From: Tretioscincus oriximinensis
Lineage: Eukaryota; Chordata; Lepidosauria; Squamata; Gymnophthalmidae
Assembly: GCA_022410635.1 (NCBI GenBank)
Contig: JAJVDF010000490.1
Coordinates: 313,385 to 377,384, forward strand
Direction: 5' to 3'
Length of the DNA stretch: 64,000 bases
Shown here one piece after another: positions 21,201-32,716 of the stretch. The notes below the pieces were generated by a model, which did no database searches, was not told the DNA's origin, and saw only the letters and a program-made list of their open reading frames with translations. Made by a program: the position numbers and the translations under genes. The stretch's first letter is position 1; every line of letters begins with the position of its first letter.

Positions 21201-21733
21201 TAGGCTGACCAGATGCCCCCTTTTTNGGGGGGAAAACCTGGTTTTGGGGTGTCTATCCCGCCCTCCCGGGGGATGCCATTTCCCCAGTTTTTGCTGAGGA
21301 AAAAAAAAATTGATTTTTTTAAATTCACTGCAACACCACTAGGGGGTTCTGGCAACCGGGGCCAGCTCCTGAAGGGACCCTCCCCTCAGTAAAAAATAAA
21401 AATTCTCATGCACTTCAAACAATTCTCACACACTTAAAAAAATGATTTTTTTTAAAAATACACTGCACCACCACTAGGGGTCTCTAGCAACTGGAGCCAG
21501 CTCCTGAAGGCACCCTCCCCTCTGTAAAAAAATTAAAAAATTCTGATGTACTCCAAAAATTCTCACAGTTTAAAAATTCTCGCACAAAAAATTCTCACAC
21601 ACTTCACAGATTTCTCGGATAGGAATTTCAGAAGGGAATGCGTGTTGGGGGGTAATTTGCATATCTATGAATATGCAAATTAGCACAAATATTAATTACC
21701 CCGGTTTGAACCTCAGAAAATCTGGTCAGTCTA
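21201..21733. mobile_element. Foldback element, family A, long form (copy 3)
   Basis: It has termini TAGGCTGACCAGATG and CTGGTCAGTCTA and an exact 8-bp target duplication CTCTAAAA at 21193-21200 and 21734-21741. Unlike copy 1, it has about 350 bp of internal AT-rich sequence with two tandem-like blocks (accactagggg...ccagctcctgaagg). It also has a 12-bp-arm palindrome at 21653-21682 with ATTTGCAT on both strands. No ORF of note. The duplication length suggests hAT-type mobilisation. Confidence 0.88.
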
Positions 21734-21884
21734 CTCTAAAATGCTAGATTTTCGGGGTGCAGGCATAAACTACTAAGAACATAAGTGCAGCAGCTTGATC
21801 ACACATTCTGATTCATCAATGGCTTCCGCTTGGGCATCTCAAGCAGAAGATAGATGCAAAATCTTAATCTTTACAATCTGGGGT

Positions 21885-22108
21885 GGTGGTTAGAGTGCCA
21901 GACACTTATGCAGAAGTCTTATTTAGACTCTGCACTCCTCCACAAAAGCCAGCTGGGTGACCTTCAGCTAGTCACAGTTCTTCAGAGCTCTTTCTGTCNC
22001 ACCTACTGCACAAGGTGGCTGTTGTGAAGAGGAGAACAGGAGATTGTAAGCCGGTTTTGATTCCCTTTGAGTTAAGAAAAGCAGGGTATAAAAATAGACT
22101 CTTCTTAA
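21885..22108 (+). mobile_element. CORE (MIR)-type SINE
   Basis: A degraded tRNA-like head (ggtggttagagtgccagac) is followed by the CORE signature ccagctgggtgaccttcagc and a tail aagccggttttgattccctt ending near cttctt. Confidence 0.8.
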
Positions 22109-22687
22109 TTTCCTACAATTGGCATTTGGAGGAATCCTGCCTCTAGATAAGAAACAGGGGAGAAGGATTTGATTAGCTGCTAAGCTTGGTCCTGTGCAAG
22201 TTGTTGTCTTCTGTCTGCACTACAAAAAGATCCATCCTGCTGCCTTTGTGTTTGCCCCCTCTCCTCCACACACTGTGAACCCCTTTAAAACATGGAGTAG
22301 CTTTTAATTCTGTGGTTCTATCACAATCCTGCACTTCAATGTGAGTGCTNTTCTGGCCCATATTTCAATCCAGTTTCATCTTTGAAGAATTGGATTAAAC
22401 TAAGGAAGAAAATCCAGCGTTTTTTTCTTGCTTTAGTCCCTATTCTTCAGAACTGGAAATACCTCTACTTGTGTCTCCTGGCACCTGTTATTGTTTCCGC
22501 TGTAGGAGAATGAATTTGCCTTGAGGCATGAACTCCTGAAAGGCTGATCTTATCTTTGATAGGGAAAATGTGAGAAAAATCCCTTCCAAATACCTGTTGT
22601 CTGAGAACTAGCAACTTAATTAACAAACAGGCTTCCGGAGATCTTTTGACTCAAACCCAGACTGATTCACGTTTGGATCTCTCTGTG

Positions 22688-22993
22688 TCTCGGATAGCTC
22701 AGTTGCTTAGGAATTCGTCTCTCACCTGGGAGATGGGGTTTCGAAGCCCTGTGTTGGAAGTGGGGAGGGGTGAGCACCTCCACTAGCCTGTAGCTCTAGC
22801 CAACCCAGCTATTCGAAAGCAAGAAGTGCAAGAAATTGCAACTGACTGCAAGTAGATACATTGGAACCACCACAGCCTGGTGGGGAAGATAGAATGTGAG
22901 CCTTCTGGCAAAATATATCCTTGTAAGCCGCTTTGAGTCCCTTTGATAGGTGAGAAAAGCGGGGTATAAGAACCAAGTTCTTCTTCTTCTCTG
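22688..22993 (+). mobile_element. tRNA-derived SINE, full-length
   Basis: The head resembles a tRNA: box A-like cggatagctcagttgc and box B-like ggggtttcgaagcc. A unique body (gctctagccaacccagc, cacagcctggtggggaag), a LINE-like tail (agccgctttgagtcccttt) and (TTC)n follow. The other copies in the window match this layout. Confidence 0.82.
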
Positions 22994-23764
22994 TGAATAG
23001 CCCCACTGCTATACTGTTCCCTCAATGGCAGCCCCCAGTTAGGAAGCACTGATCTGTTATTACTGCCATGGCTCCTGAACTAGATTTTTCCCAGAATGCT
23101 GTTGAAATTTCTTCCCCAAATCTCTGTACCGCCACTGACTATTAGTTTCGTTTTGGCCTGGCAAATGGCGAAGGGATTCATTCCATTTTTGAGTTCAAGA
23201 CTCTAAAGAAAACCTGATTTTCCCTCCAAACACTGAGTATATAAATATTTTGTGAAAATGTTTTTGAGATAGTCGCTTGCTGCCCAGATAGGATAATAGC
23301 AGTACCTAATAACCTGGCTAGTTGCTCCCACAATGGCATGATGAATATCCCTAGGTATTTCCACATCCAGAAGTATACCAGTTGCTGCTCTATATATGTT
23401 CACGGTCACCAAGCAAGCATCAAACAATGTGAGTTATTGTATTCCCTACAATAACTTTATTGTGGGATATCATCCCAAGATCCTGAAGCTCTGTTGAAAT
23501 TGCCATGGACACGTGCAGCAATGCATCACGGCCCCAAGGTAACTCTAGTTCTTTTAATTCTNGCTGGATGCCACCTAAAATACTTCGCTCGCTGTGTATC
23601 CTAGCTAGTAAAGTCATAATTATGTGGCAAAGCAGTTTCTGCAGTGTTTACTCTGCAGGCTTCAGGCACAAGACATCTGGGGGAAAATGTCCTCCTAGTC
23701 CTAGCAAAGATGAGATCAACTTGTCTTAATGGAACAGGTATTTGATATNTACTTTTTATTTGGC

Positions 23765-24325
23765 CATAAAGAGAACAAAAGAACTTAAGAAGAGCCATAC
23801 TGAATGGGCCAGAGCCCATCTAGTCCAGCATTCTGTCTCACCCAGAGGCCCACCAGTTGCTCCTGGGGTGCTAGGGGGTGAAAACNCAGTTTTGGGGTGC
23901 CTCCCAGTTTTTGCTGAGGAAAAAATACATTAAAAATTCTTTTTTGAAAAAAATTCTCAGCAAAAACCGGGAGGCAAACAGAGTTTACACACACACCAAA
24001 AGGGGTCACCTGGGCAGCCTATGATCTGGGCAGCCTGAACAGAAGAAGGCAAAATATGCACCTGTTCTTGACTCCCTGCAAATGATATTTCAGGAGTCCT
24101 GCCTGCTGCTGCATCCCAGAGGCAGCATCCAGACATCCATCCTAATACCCATTTATACCCTTGCTGTCCATAAACCTGTCTAGTCCTGTCTTGAAGCTAT
24201 CCAAGGTGCTAGCTACCACCACCTCTTCTGGAAGTAAATTCCACAGGACGATGATCGGTTTCAAGGAACGCCTCTGGTCCTGGTGTTGTGTGATAGAGAA
24301 GACAATTTTTCTCTATTCACCCTCT
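23765..24325 (-). mobile_element. CR1-type LINE 3' end with a family A element inside
   Basis: The minus strand carries the end of the reverse-transcriptase ORF and the 3' UTR. The plus strand shows agaagagccatactgaatgg, ctagtccagcattctgtctc, and later ggaagtaaattccacagg. It is interrupted by a foldback family A copy at about 23868-24020. Confidence 0.78.
23868..24020. mobile_element. Foldback element, family A (copy 4), nested in CR1
   Basis: It has arms gttttggggtgcctcccagt and caaaaaccgggaggca around an A-rich centre, and a right end ggtcacctgggcagcct. It splits the CR1 sequence between tgctcctgg and cagcctgaacag, so it inserted after the CR1. Confidence 0.72.
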
Positions 24326-24359
24326 CCATCAAACTCTGCATCTGTGTAAGAAAAATGAA

Positions 24360-24735
24360 AATAGCACATACAAAATGGAAGGAATTTTGTGAGCAGCAGT
24401 GAAAAGGACTTGGGTGAATTGGATACTAAACAAGATTCAGCAGTGTGAAGCAACTGCAAAAAAGGCAAACAGAGCAGGCAAATCAGCTTTATTGTCATTG
24501 GCACATGCAAGGACTGCAAGATGAAACTGCAAGGAGGAGATACAGATTAGATAACGGGAAAATATGAGAGATAAACCTGGGGAGTAAGTTGTCACATGAG
24601 GTGGTGAGTTCAGTGGCAGACTTCCCACACAGGCTGGACAGCCATCTGTCTGGGATNGTTTAGTGAATCCTGCGTAGAGCTGAGTGTTGGACCCAGTGAT
24701 CTTGGAGGTCCCTTCCAACTCTACGATTCTATTAT
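24360..24735 (+). mobile_element. Older CR1 LINE 3' UTR
   Basis: It contains agcagtgaaaaggacttggg, then a body, then ttggacccagtgatcttgg, aggtcccttccaactcta and an end attctat. This is the classic amniote CR1 terminus. Confidence 0.78.
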
Positions 24736-25045
24736 AAATATTAAGAAAGCAAGGCATTGAGGTATGTGGAAAGGTGAGGTTCTTTCCCACTCCTTTATTT
24801 TTGCCTCAATATGTTTTCAAGATAGTGTATTAATTATCCTCTTCCTCATTTGATCTGCATTGAGTAATTATATAGACCTAATTACATGTGGCAATCTAGG
24901 CTGACCACTTCCATTCATTGCACAGTTAAACACTCTTCATAAAGTTTTAATTGCGTGGCTGCCTGGAGAGCATCACAGCCTTGGAATGCTGGTAAAGGAT
25001 AAGCTTGGTCCTGGAGTCAAGAAAAGATAGATACCAGTGCTTTAC

Positions 25046-25250
25046 AGTTCATACCCCGCCCTATACACAAAGGTCTCAGGGTGGCACACATAGCAGTTTT
25101 CTTCACAACAGAGGGCCTATGAAATATGCAGGGCTGAGAGAATTCTAAGGAACTGTGGTTATTGACCCAAGATCACCCAGGTGGTTCCATGGAGGAGTGT
25201 GGAATTGAACCAGGCGAGTCCATCACTTTAACCATTACACCAAACTGACA
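25046..25250 (-). mobile_element. CORE-type SINE
   Basis: Reverse-oriented: the tail is ataccccgccctatacac, the middle is ttgacccaagatcacccagg, and the head is aaccattacaccaaactgac (complement of the tRNA-like box A). Confidence 0.78.
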
Positions 25251-25569
25251 TTAATATATTCTTTACTAACACAAAACGGAAACTCAGCCTCTTCCCCCTG
25301 GAAGCTGCCAGGAAATGCTGTTTCTCTCCTGTCATTGGCTGTGGGCTCCTCCCCACCCCTTCTCCCCCTGAGAAATGCTTTGGGTTTTTTTTAAAAAAAA
25401 AACCTGACATTTCAATATGCCCTGCGCCTCTTCCTCAGATTCTCCTCCCCCCCCCCCGTGCCCTTTTTGCCCTGCATGTTAGGGAAATGCCTTGTTTTCA
25501 AAAGCAATTCCTAGCCTTTTTTATGCAAGGGGCAATGGACATACAGAGCTTGGCTCTAACTTTAAATCA

Positions 25570-25784
25570 GAGGAGAATGGCTCAGTCGCTAAGGAGACGG
25601 TCTTCCATCTCGGAGATCAGGTTTCAAAGCCCTTTGTTGGAGGTGGGGAGGGGTGAGCCGCTCTGGAAAAGAGTGGGGTGTAAAACTCTTCTTCCTCTTC
25701 CTCCTCCTCCTCCTCCTCTTCTTCTTCTTCTTCTTCTTCTTCTTCTTCTTCTTCTTCTTCTTCTTCTTCGTCTTCGTCTTCGTC

Positions 25785-25816
<32 letters not shown>
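25570..25816 (+). mobile_element. tRNA-SINE remnant with expanded TTC/ATC microsatellite
   Basis: The tRNA-like head (gaatggctcagtcgctaagg, aggtttcaaagcc) is joined directly to gtggggtgtaaaactc. It then runs into about 130 bp of CTC, CTT, GTCTTC and finally ATC repeats (25683-25816). The SINE body has been deleted and its (TTC)n tail greatly expanded. The open frames of poly-Leu, poly-Lys and poly-Glu/Asp here are artefacts of the repeat. Confidence 0.82.
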
Positions 25817-25817
<1 letters not shown>

Positions 25818-26343
25818 TAAGATGGAAGTCTGAAACAAAGACCAAAAAGAAAATTAACAACTAGATGCACCCCCGGTCTAGGAGGCCAAAATGACTGCCT
25901 ATATGAGAACAATATATATTTTAGGGAGGTATAAAAATTGAAAGGTACAGTGTCCTAACTGTTCTAATTTAGCAGTAGGACCCATTTTGGAAGTGCAAAA
26001 AAATGTGTTACCAAAGTGGATCCCCAGGGAATAGTGAGGCTAAGAATTTAGCTAAGATAATGAGGAAAGCCATAAATCGACCTAGAGATTATGTGACCTC
26101 CCCATAACAGCGCTCTTTTCCTTACCACACGGATGATTCAATTGTTCTTAACATGTTAATTCCGTTTTTATTGTACACCCTGAGACCTTCAGGTCTAGAA
26201 ATGCAAATGAATAAATAAATAACTAGCAGGGGCATTGTTATGAGACAGCCTTTCAAATGTGGAAAACCTAGGAATGTTGAGCTATTTCCTGCCACTAGGG
26301 TGGTATTGGGCAATTCTGGTCCAGAAAGACTAGTCCAATAGTC

Positions 26344-26467
26344 CAGCATCTGAAGAAGTAGACGTGTCTACGAAAGCTTATGCCACCCACTTTTCTCAAG
26401 TTAGTCTCAAAGTGCTACTGGCCTCTTTGCTGGACTTTCTACCGGATTAACACGGCTATTTCTCTGA
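26344..26467 (+). repeat. Foldback family C, single arm
   Basis: It begins gcatctgaagaagtagacgt. It continues cgaaagcttatgccaccca and tagtctcaaagtgctactgg, and ends ggctatttctctgaa. Close to the copy at 13711. Confidence 0.68.
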
Positions 26468-27880
26468 AATNAGGCCAATAGTGTAAATGTGGAATCCACA
26501 AGAAAACTGGATGATGATATCCCACCCACACGATTAGCTATGACTGGACAGAATCAGTGCCTTTCTGTCTCTCTTTTTTTGGTAGTCAAGAAAACTTAAT
26601 TCTTATTTTTAATTTTTTCTCCCCATCCCTCCCCTCTTCCTCCAAGGGTAACATAATCAATATCTTATATATACATCATTGTGAAAATGTTACATTGAGA
26701 AAATGAATCTAACTTTCAATTTACGAATGGACTCTGCAGTGAAGTGGGACTTGGAAGAAACTTAGTAACTTTGGTCTGCTTTTAGTCCACTTTAGAGAGG
26801 AACGTCAAGGGACATCATTCAGTTTTCTGTTTTTGTTTATATGACAAGACTGAGTCCACAGTAGAGGGAAACCATTTTCTATTCGGTCTAAAGAGTGTGT
26901 TGAAATGGAATCAATTTGTGTTCATAAATATCCACCCTAAAATAAGTTTTTATGACATGATTTTCATAATCTGAGATTAAATTGACATCAAAAACAACTA
27001 CATGATTTCCTTTACACAGTGAAATGAGTAATGATTAGGAGGTGGAAAGATCTAGGAGCAACCAGAGATGAATGGTATATCAAGGTTTAGACATTTTTAA
27101 TAAATGATTGTGTAAGAATTGATAGCTCTGTTTTTATGGATACCGGTGCTTCGTCAGGCTATGGGCTCCTCATAACCTGTGTTTGTGAAAGCAATCGATA
27201 TATGAAAAATCTTACATAATAAACGACAAAGCGACCATATCTCTGTGCCAGACCATTCGAGGAAACACTTGTCACTTACCTCAAAAAGTGGTCATTGGAG
27301 AACGGCAAGAATATCCCGCCCCTCATCGTGCTGCTGCTAGCTGGCCATCCTCCCCCTTTGCACTCCACCTTGGTGAGGCACACNTACGAAGACTGATTTT
27401 TGGGCTCACCCACAAGCAGTTTATAATTAAATGGATATTATCTTGTATACTTCAAACTACCTCTGCTTACTTGCACTAACCTATATTAAGTGGTTTCATT
27501 TCAAGATCATATTAAGAAGATATTTTATGAGGATGTGTTTACATAATGTGTTGGGCTTTTAAATGCCATTTTGATGTTTTGTGAATTGAATTGAATAGTA
27601 TATTATATGTTATAGCTTTGTTGAGTACCTGTCGTACTGCATTGTTTTAATACGTTAGTCTGTTTTTAATGTTAACCGCCCTGAGACCTTCGGGTATAGG
27701 ATGGCACAGAAATGCAAATAAATAAATAAAAATTAATACTGTTAAACACTATGTTTTCAATAAAACTAAACTAAGTGAAGCTAGATGTGCTTAATACGTA
27801 GACAGGAGAGCACCAAGAAATCCAGAAATTGTAGGTTGCACTGAAAAGTGAGAACAACACTCAGAAAAACACACTATTAT
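26468..27880. other. Unassigned intergenic sequence
   Basis: AT-rich, no gene recognised. A (AAAT)-type SINE tail with ccgccctgagaccttcggg lies at about 27655-27735, and a similar one at 26160-26222. Confidence 0.5.
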
Positions 27881-28050
27881 TTATAATTTTTTTATTTGTG
27901 CTTGTATCCCGTCCTGTGCCTGAAAGTCTCAGGGTGNCCAACCATAGGGTGGTGCACATAGCTTTTGTTGCTTTCTCCACAGCAGACACGTTGTGGAGTA
28001 GGTGGGGCTGAGAGAGTTCAAAGAACTGTGACTGGCCCAAGGTCACAGCA
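27880..28050 (-). mobile_element. CORE-type SINE, 5'-truncated
   Basis: It contains tgtatcccgtcctgtgcc, ttgctttctccacagcagac and actggcccaaggtcac, the reverse complement of the CORE-SINE 3' two-thirds. Confidence 0.72.
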
Positions 28051-31000
28051 AACCATGTATAGAAAACTATCCTTGTCATCATTTTAAATCAAGCTCAATT
28101 CAAGATTATTTTCACTTGTGTCATTAACTGTTGTCAGAGTTTTACATATATCTCCATTTCTGTCTCTCGCACAGTTTCCCTTGGGTCTCACGGCAACGCT
28201 GATACGACATGTCTATGGAAGGAAATATAATTATAGCAAAACCACATCTTTACTATGTCCTAAATACACGTCACAGTTGTAATAAGCTCTCTGGTTCCTT
28301 ATCATCTTGTAACATATGGAGAAATGCAGACAGGCAAGTGGTTTTATTCAAAACACACTGCAGTTCAAAAGTGATAGAAAACTCCTCTTTTAAAAAGCAG
28401 TTTATGTGCAATACTAAATAAGGAAGTGTCACACACGCTCGATTTGCCTATAATGTCCCCCACAAAAGCCAATTCATATGACTTTCTCTTGCTGACAAGC
28501 TTTTTTATTTTNTACAGTTTAAAATCACAAAATGAGGGCTTTCTTGGAGTCTCCCCACCCTTGGAATTTAAGAGGAACTGTGGCACCTGAGAGGGTCGTC
28601 CCTGACTTCGGAATAACCTCCCAGACACCAACCCTATGTGTATCCTAATCCCTAATAATAGTTCTGCTAAGGTACACGGGTGGACCTTAAATTTAAAATA
28701 TGTTTTAGAANTTGTTTTTATGTACATACATCCACACTCTCTCTCCATCTGTGGTTGTTTCAGTGCTTCCTTAACCTGTAGTAGCAGAAGGTGTGCAACA
28801 AAGATAGCTCAAAGGATAATCTTAATTTGGATCCCAGACTCCACCGTCGAGTGGAACCTGCCACATCAAGTCATGCACCCAGAGATGTCATGATTGACTC
28901 ATTTCTCCTTTGTTCTGTTCACAGCCCAGTGAGTTTCCACATGTGTAATGTGGTGCCATATCATAGTACACCTACCAGATGCTGAAAAGTCCAGTTTCAC
29001 ATTGAAGCTCCTCGGACAATGTATGATTTGTCATACACTGTACTTCCTGTGATCGAAACCATAATGTCAGGGATATCTGCTAGCTCTGCCACAATATTAG
29101 CATGTTGTTCGTGTTTTTTGTGTATATGAGTGAGAACGGCCTTCAGTTCTACCTGCATTAGTTTGGATTATATTTTCGCAAAGGGACTTGCATTCATTTG
29201 ATGGTGCAAAACAGGGCAGCCCTGAGGTCTGCTATAGTCTGAAATAAGATTCAGTCTAGGAATGACTTTGGATTCTTTATTCTTTATTTTTATATTTCCA
29301 CACTGACAAACTTTAACAACTCAAGACAAATACAATGAATACCAACCAACAGACAAAATACCTCCCAGCCACTCAGTGTTAGGAGTATTTGGTCAGTAAT
29401 CTTGCGCCCAGAGCCTGAAAATCTCAGGTGTTGTGGGTGGGTGGGTGTCATTGTGTGCACAAAATTTGATGATGTGACTTTCTGGTCCCACCCTGGAAGC
29501 CGCATCANGGCAGGCGCCTTTCAGGAAGCAGCAATTGGAAATGACAGAAGTCATTTGTGATGTCACTTTCACCCCCCAGGGGGGGCTTTCCGGAAGCAGT
29601 AGCCAGAAGTGACATCACCACCCAGGAGATAATTCTGTATGAGAGCGGAAAATCTGACAAAACGTATGCGATTCTCATACAACTCCCAACACTGCACCCA
29701 CAGCTCTTGGCAAACTAGAGGGTAAACATGTTAAATTGGTCAAGGTTCATAAAAATTATTCCTTTTGGTCTTATATTTCTGTCTTCAAAAATGCCATATA
29801 CAATGAGCCTGTTCCATCTTATTAACCATTTAGTTATATGATATCAGTGCTCCCCACATGCAAGTTATTTTTTTCTTATACGTTCAAAAAGCGCAAAAAT
29901 CTATTAAGTAATCATTTTTTTGTTACAGAGATAATGTTAGGAATGGGTTTGAACAGTCTGTCGATTAAACAAACCACTTGATAAGTTATCATGAGTGGTG
30001 ATTCCTGAGTTAGGCATGTTTACTGACATGAATGCTCCTTGCAACATGCAAATTGCATCTCACAGTGGGCGTGGATGGTGAAGAGACTAGATAATCTTCA
30101 TTCATGTTGTCTCACGTTAATAATAGGTCACAGACTGCATCTACTTGGGCATCTACAAGAAGGGACCGTCTGAATTGCTTTAGTCTAGAACATCAAACCA
30201 CAGTGGCATCCAGGTGCAGCATAAGCCTGAAGTCCAGATCAAAGACCTTCACCAGGTACCTGCCTGGCTCCTTTGAACCTAATCCAGGGAGAGAGATGGA
30301 ATGAGTATTATGTCTGAAACCAGGAAATGCATTTCAAGACTATTTGGTACGTGGATACAGGGTGTTATTTCTGATGTATGAAGCCCCCTTGGCAGTAAAA
30401 AAAAATTATGCCCTCCCCTCTTCCCAGTAGGGTCAGGTAGGCAGAGAGAGAGGAGGTTTAGTGTGTGGAGTCAGGGGGTCAAGCGGTGGCAGCTGCGGCT
30501 TGGTCTTTGGTTAGGCCACGGTGTGTCATGTCGTCATCGGTGCATGCACCATTATTGTGGCAGTGTGAGTCCTATGGTTGCAGCAACAGCATCAGCATCC
30601 CTCGCCTCAGTTAGACGGAAGAACCCAGCGATCCCGCGTGTACACATTACGTCACTGACACTGCCGCAACTGCCCATGTGTAGAAAAAAAAATACTGTTT
30701 TTTAATTACTTTTTTTTAAAAAAAATATTTTTCAGGGGTGCCACCTCTGTGCCCTCCCCCCCCCCCCAATTCTGCTGCCTTGGGCAACTGCCCAGGTTGC
30801 CCTCCCACTAAATATGGGCCTGCATGGATAATTTCAGGACTGAATTTTTGCTTGCTGCAAGTGGGGAAAAATGAAGCCAGTGTTATAAGCTTCATAGGGG
30901 GTGGAGGTGGGGACACATGGCTGCAGAGATTGACTTTGCTAGCTGTGGTGTTCCCATAGTCCCACCCACACCCCCTCGCTGAAGCTTGCTTTCTGCAGCA

Positions 31001-31404
31001 GCTACAGAAGACAGGGAACCTTACTTTAGTGGCAGATACGGAGCAAAGTAGCACTCAATCAATATGGGAGGAAGAATTCACATGATCAGAGAATGTCACA
31101 GATTTTAGCGATCTTCCAAATAAATGTTCTTCCATAATCATTGCTATGAATACAGACTGCAAGCAGTGTAAGAAAAGCACNTAACTGCCACTCATATCCA
31201 GGTATTTCACCGGTGTGAAGTATCCAGGCCCCCTTGTGTACCATCCGCATACATATGTGCTGTCAAGCATGTGTGCTGGCTATTTTTGCTTCAGAATCAG
31301 CTATACGCATGTCAGGAGGCCATGCAATAAAATAGAGATCATGCGACCAGTCATCTAGAAGGTAGGAAACTCACTTTGAGAACTAGGTTTTCTTTAAACA
31401 GGAA
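28051..31404. other. Unassigned CTSZ-TUBB1 intergenic sequence
   Basis: No gene or clear named repeat. A patch at 29440-29690 contains repeated TGATGT/TGACATCA motifs resembling patches near 14.2 and 18.9 kb, and may be an old dispersed repeat. A C-rich run is at about 30757-30768. Confidence 0.45.
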
Positions 31405-31622
31405 TACATGGAAAAAAACATGGATGCCTTGATGCTGCCTCTGAGATGGAGCAACAGGTGGTATCCTTGAAATACAATTTGCAGGGCATCTAGAACAGGT
31501 GAAGATTTTGCCTTCTTCTGCTCCAGACTGCCCATGTACAATTGGTGTGCCACTGTGTGAGACAGAAGGCTGGACTAGATGGGCTTTGGGCCCATTCAGC
31601 AGGGCTCCTCTTATGTTCTTAA
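31405..31622 (+). mobile_element. CR1-type LINE 3' UTR
   Basis: It contains gagatggagcaacagg, ggctggactagatgggcttt and the terminal gggctcctcttatgttctta, the 3' terminus used by the young CR1-like family in this window. Confidence 0.78.
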
Positions 31623-31767
31623 ACCAGCTTTATTGTGAAGCTATGTTGCTGTTGTCACTGGTTTCCCTCATATGTACTTGAATTGTATGTTTTAAATCCA
31701 TTTGGATGCACCCCAGGTAACAGAAGGCAGCAGTCTTGCCACAGAAGTAGTGGTGGGATACTGATTA

Positions 31768-31930
31768 TTTTATTTATTTATTTGTACTTGTATCCCGCCC
31801 TATACCCGAAAGTCTCAGGGCGGCCAACCATAAAGTGGCACACTTAGCTTTTGTTGCTTTCTCCACAACAGACACCTTATGGAGTAGGTGGGGCTGAGAG
31901 AGTTCAAAGAACTGTGACTGGCCCAAGCTA
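31768..31930 (-). mobile_element. CORE-type SINE, 5'-truncated
   Basis: TTTATTTA tail, cccgccctatacccgaaag, ttctccacaacagacacc and agaactgtgactggccc on the plus strand. The tRNA-like head is lost. Confidence 0.75.
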
Positions 31931-32298
31931 ATTATGAAGCAGTACCTTCCAATCTCGGAAAACCTTCATGTTTTTAACCTTACTAATCATATGTCAGACT
32001 GGAAATAGCCCTGGAATTCCACCTTTTTCAGTGTAACAGGTAACCAGCCCAGGAAGAAATTANCTGGGCCAGTTTGACACTGTCATTGTTGCTCCTCACC
32101 ATGACAGTGGAGAAGGTGAAAGAGGCAATGAACCACCCTTGGAATGGTTTTATGGATCCCACTNCTCAGGCCATCTCTGAGACTAGACCTCATACCTCTG
32201 GATAAGTTCATAGGCCTGATACAGGTGTGACTGTTTGCCCGCTGGGGGTCCAGGGCTGTTTTAGAATCACCTCAAACTTCTCACTTTCCACCATTGTG

Positions 32299-32659
32299 GT
32301 ATAAAAAATTGTTAAACCTTTTTTTTTTGGTTATAGCAGTGGTTCTTCCGTATATGTGATTGAACTGGACCTTGAACGATTAAAAGAAAACTTAAAACTT
32401 TTGGATTTTCCTGTTTGGGAGTTTCTTCTGAAGACCATATCAGCGAGTTCATGAATCAGCAGAATGGGAGGTGCCAGAAGCTGCCTTGGGTTGGTGGTTT
32501 GCCTAGTGTGAACGTGGGTTCTTGTAATATTGCTGCTCAGTATGTGGGCTGCGTCTTGCTCGTGATAAAGAGTGGGTTGCAGCTGATACTGCAGGGGGAA
32601 TCGTTCATTTTAAAAACCGCATCTGGAAAAGCTCTTGTGGTGGGAGCCTGTGTGCAAAG
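32299..32659 (+). promoter_or_regulatory. TUBB1: Putative TUBB1 promoter and 5' UTR
   Basis: A TATA-like TATAAAAA is at 32299-32306. An NF-E2/MARE-like TGAATCAGCA at 32452-32461 has one mismatch to TGASTCAGCA, and a GATAA is at 32564-32568. NF-E2 and GATA factors are known to drive TUBB1 in megakaryocytes, so these sites are plausible. The transcription start and any upstream non-coding exon cannot be fixed from sequence alone. Confidence 0.4.
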
Positions 32660-32716
32660 ATGCGTGAAATTGTACACGTTCAGATTGGTCAGTGTGGAAA
32701 CCAAATTGGAGCCAAG
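32660..32716 (+). CDS. TUBB1: TUBB1 coding exon 1
   Basis: 19 codons, [19 protein letters not shown], with donor aag/gtagga. It ends in phase 0 exactly where beta-tubulin exon 1 ends. The start is fixed by the invariant MREI. Confidence 0.97.

Noticed and set aside
22688..22770. tRNA-like box A/box B sequences (also near 25573, 41730, 49450, 50760)
   Set aside because: They are heads of SINEs: each is followed by a SINE body and tail, and the cloverleaf arms are not preserved.
25589..25838. Poly-Lys, poly-Glu/Asp and poly-Leu open frames
   Set aside because: Pure translation of the TTC/ATC microsatellite in different frames.
30361..30826. Possible DNA transposon near the C-rich run
   Set aside because: Only one plausible end (caggcccatattta on the minus strand) was seen; no matching inverted end or target duplication.
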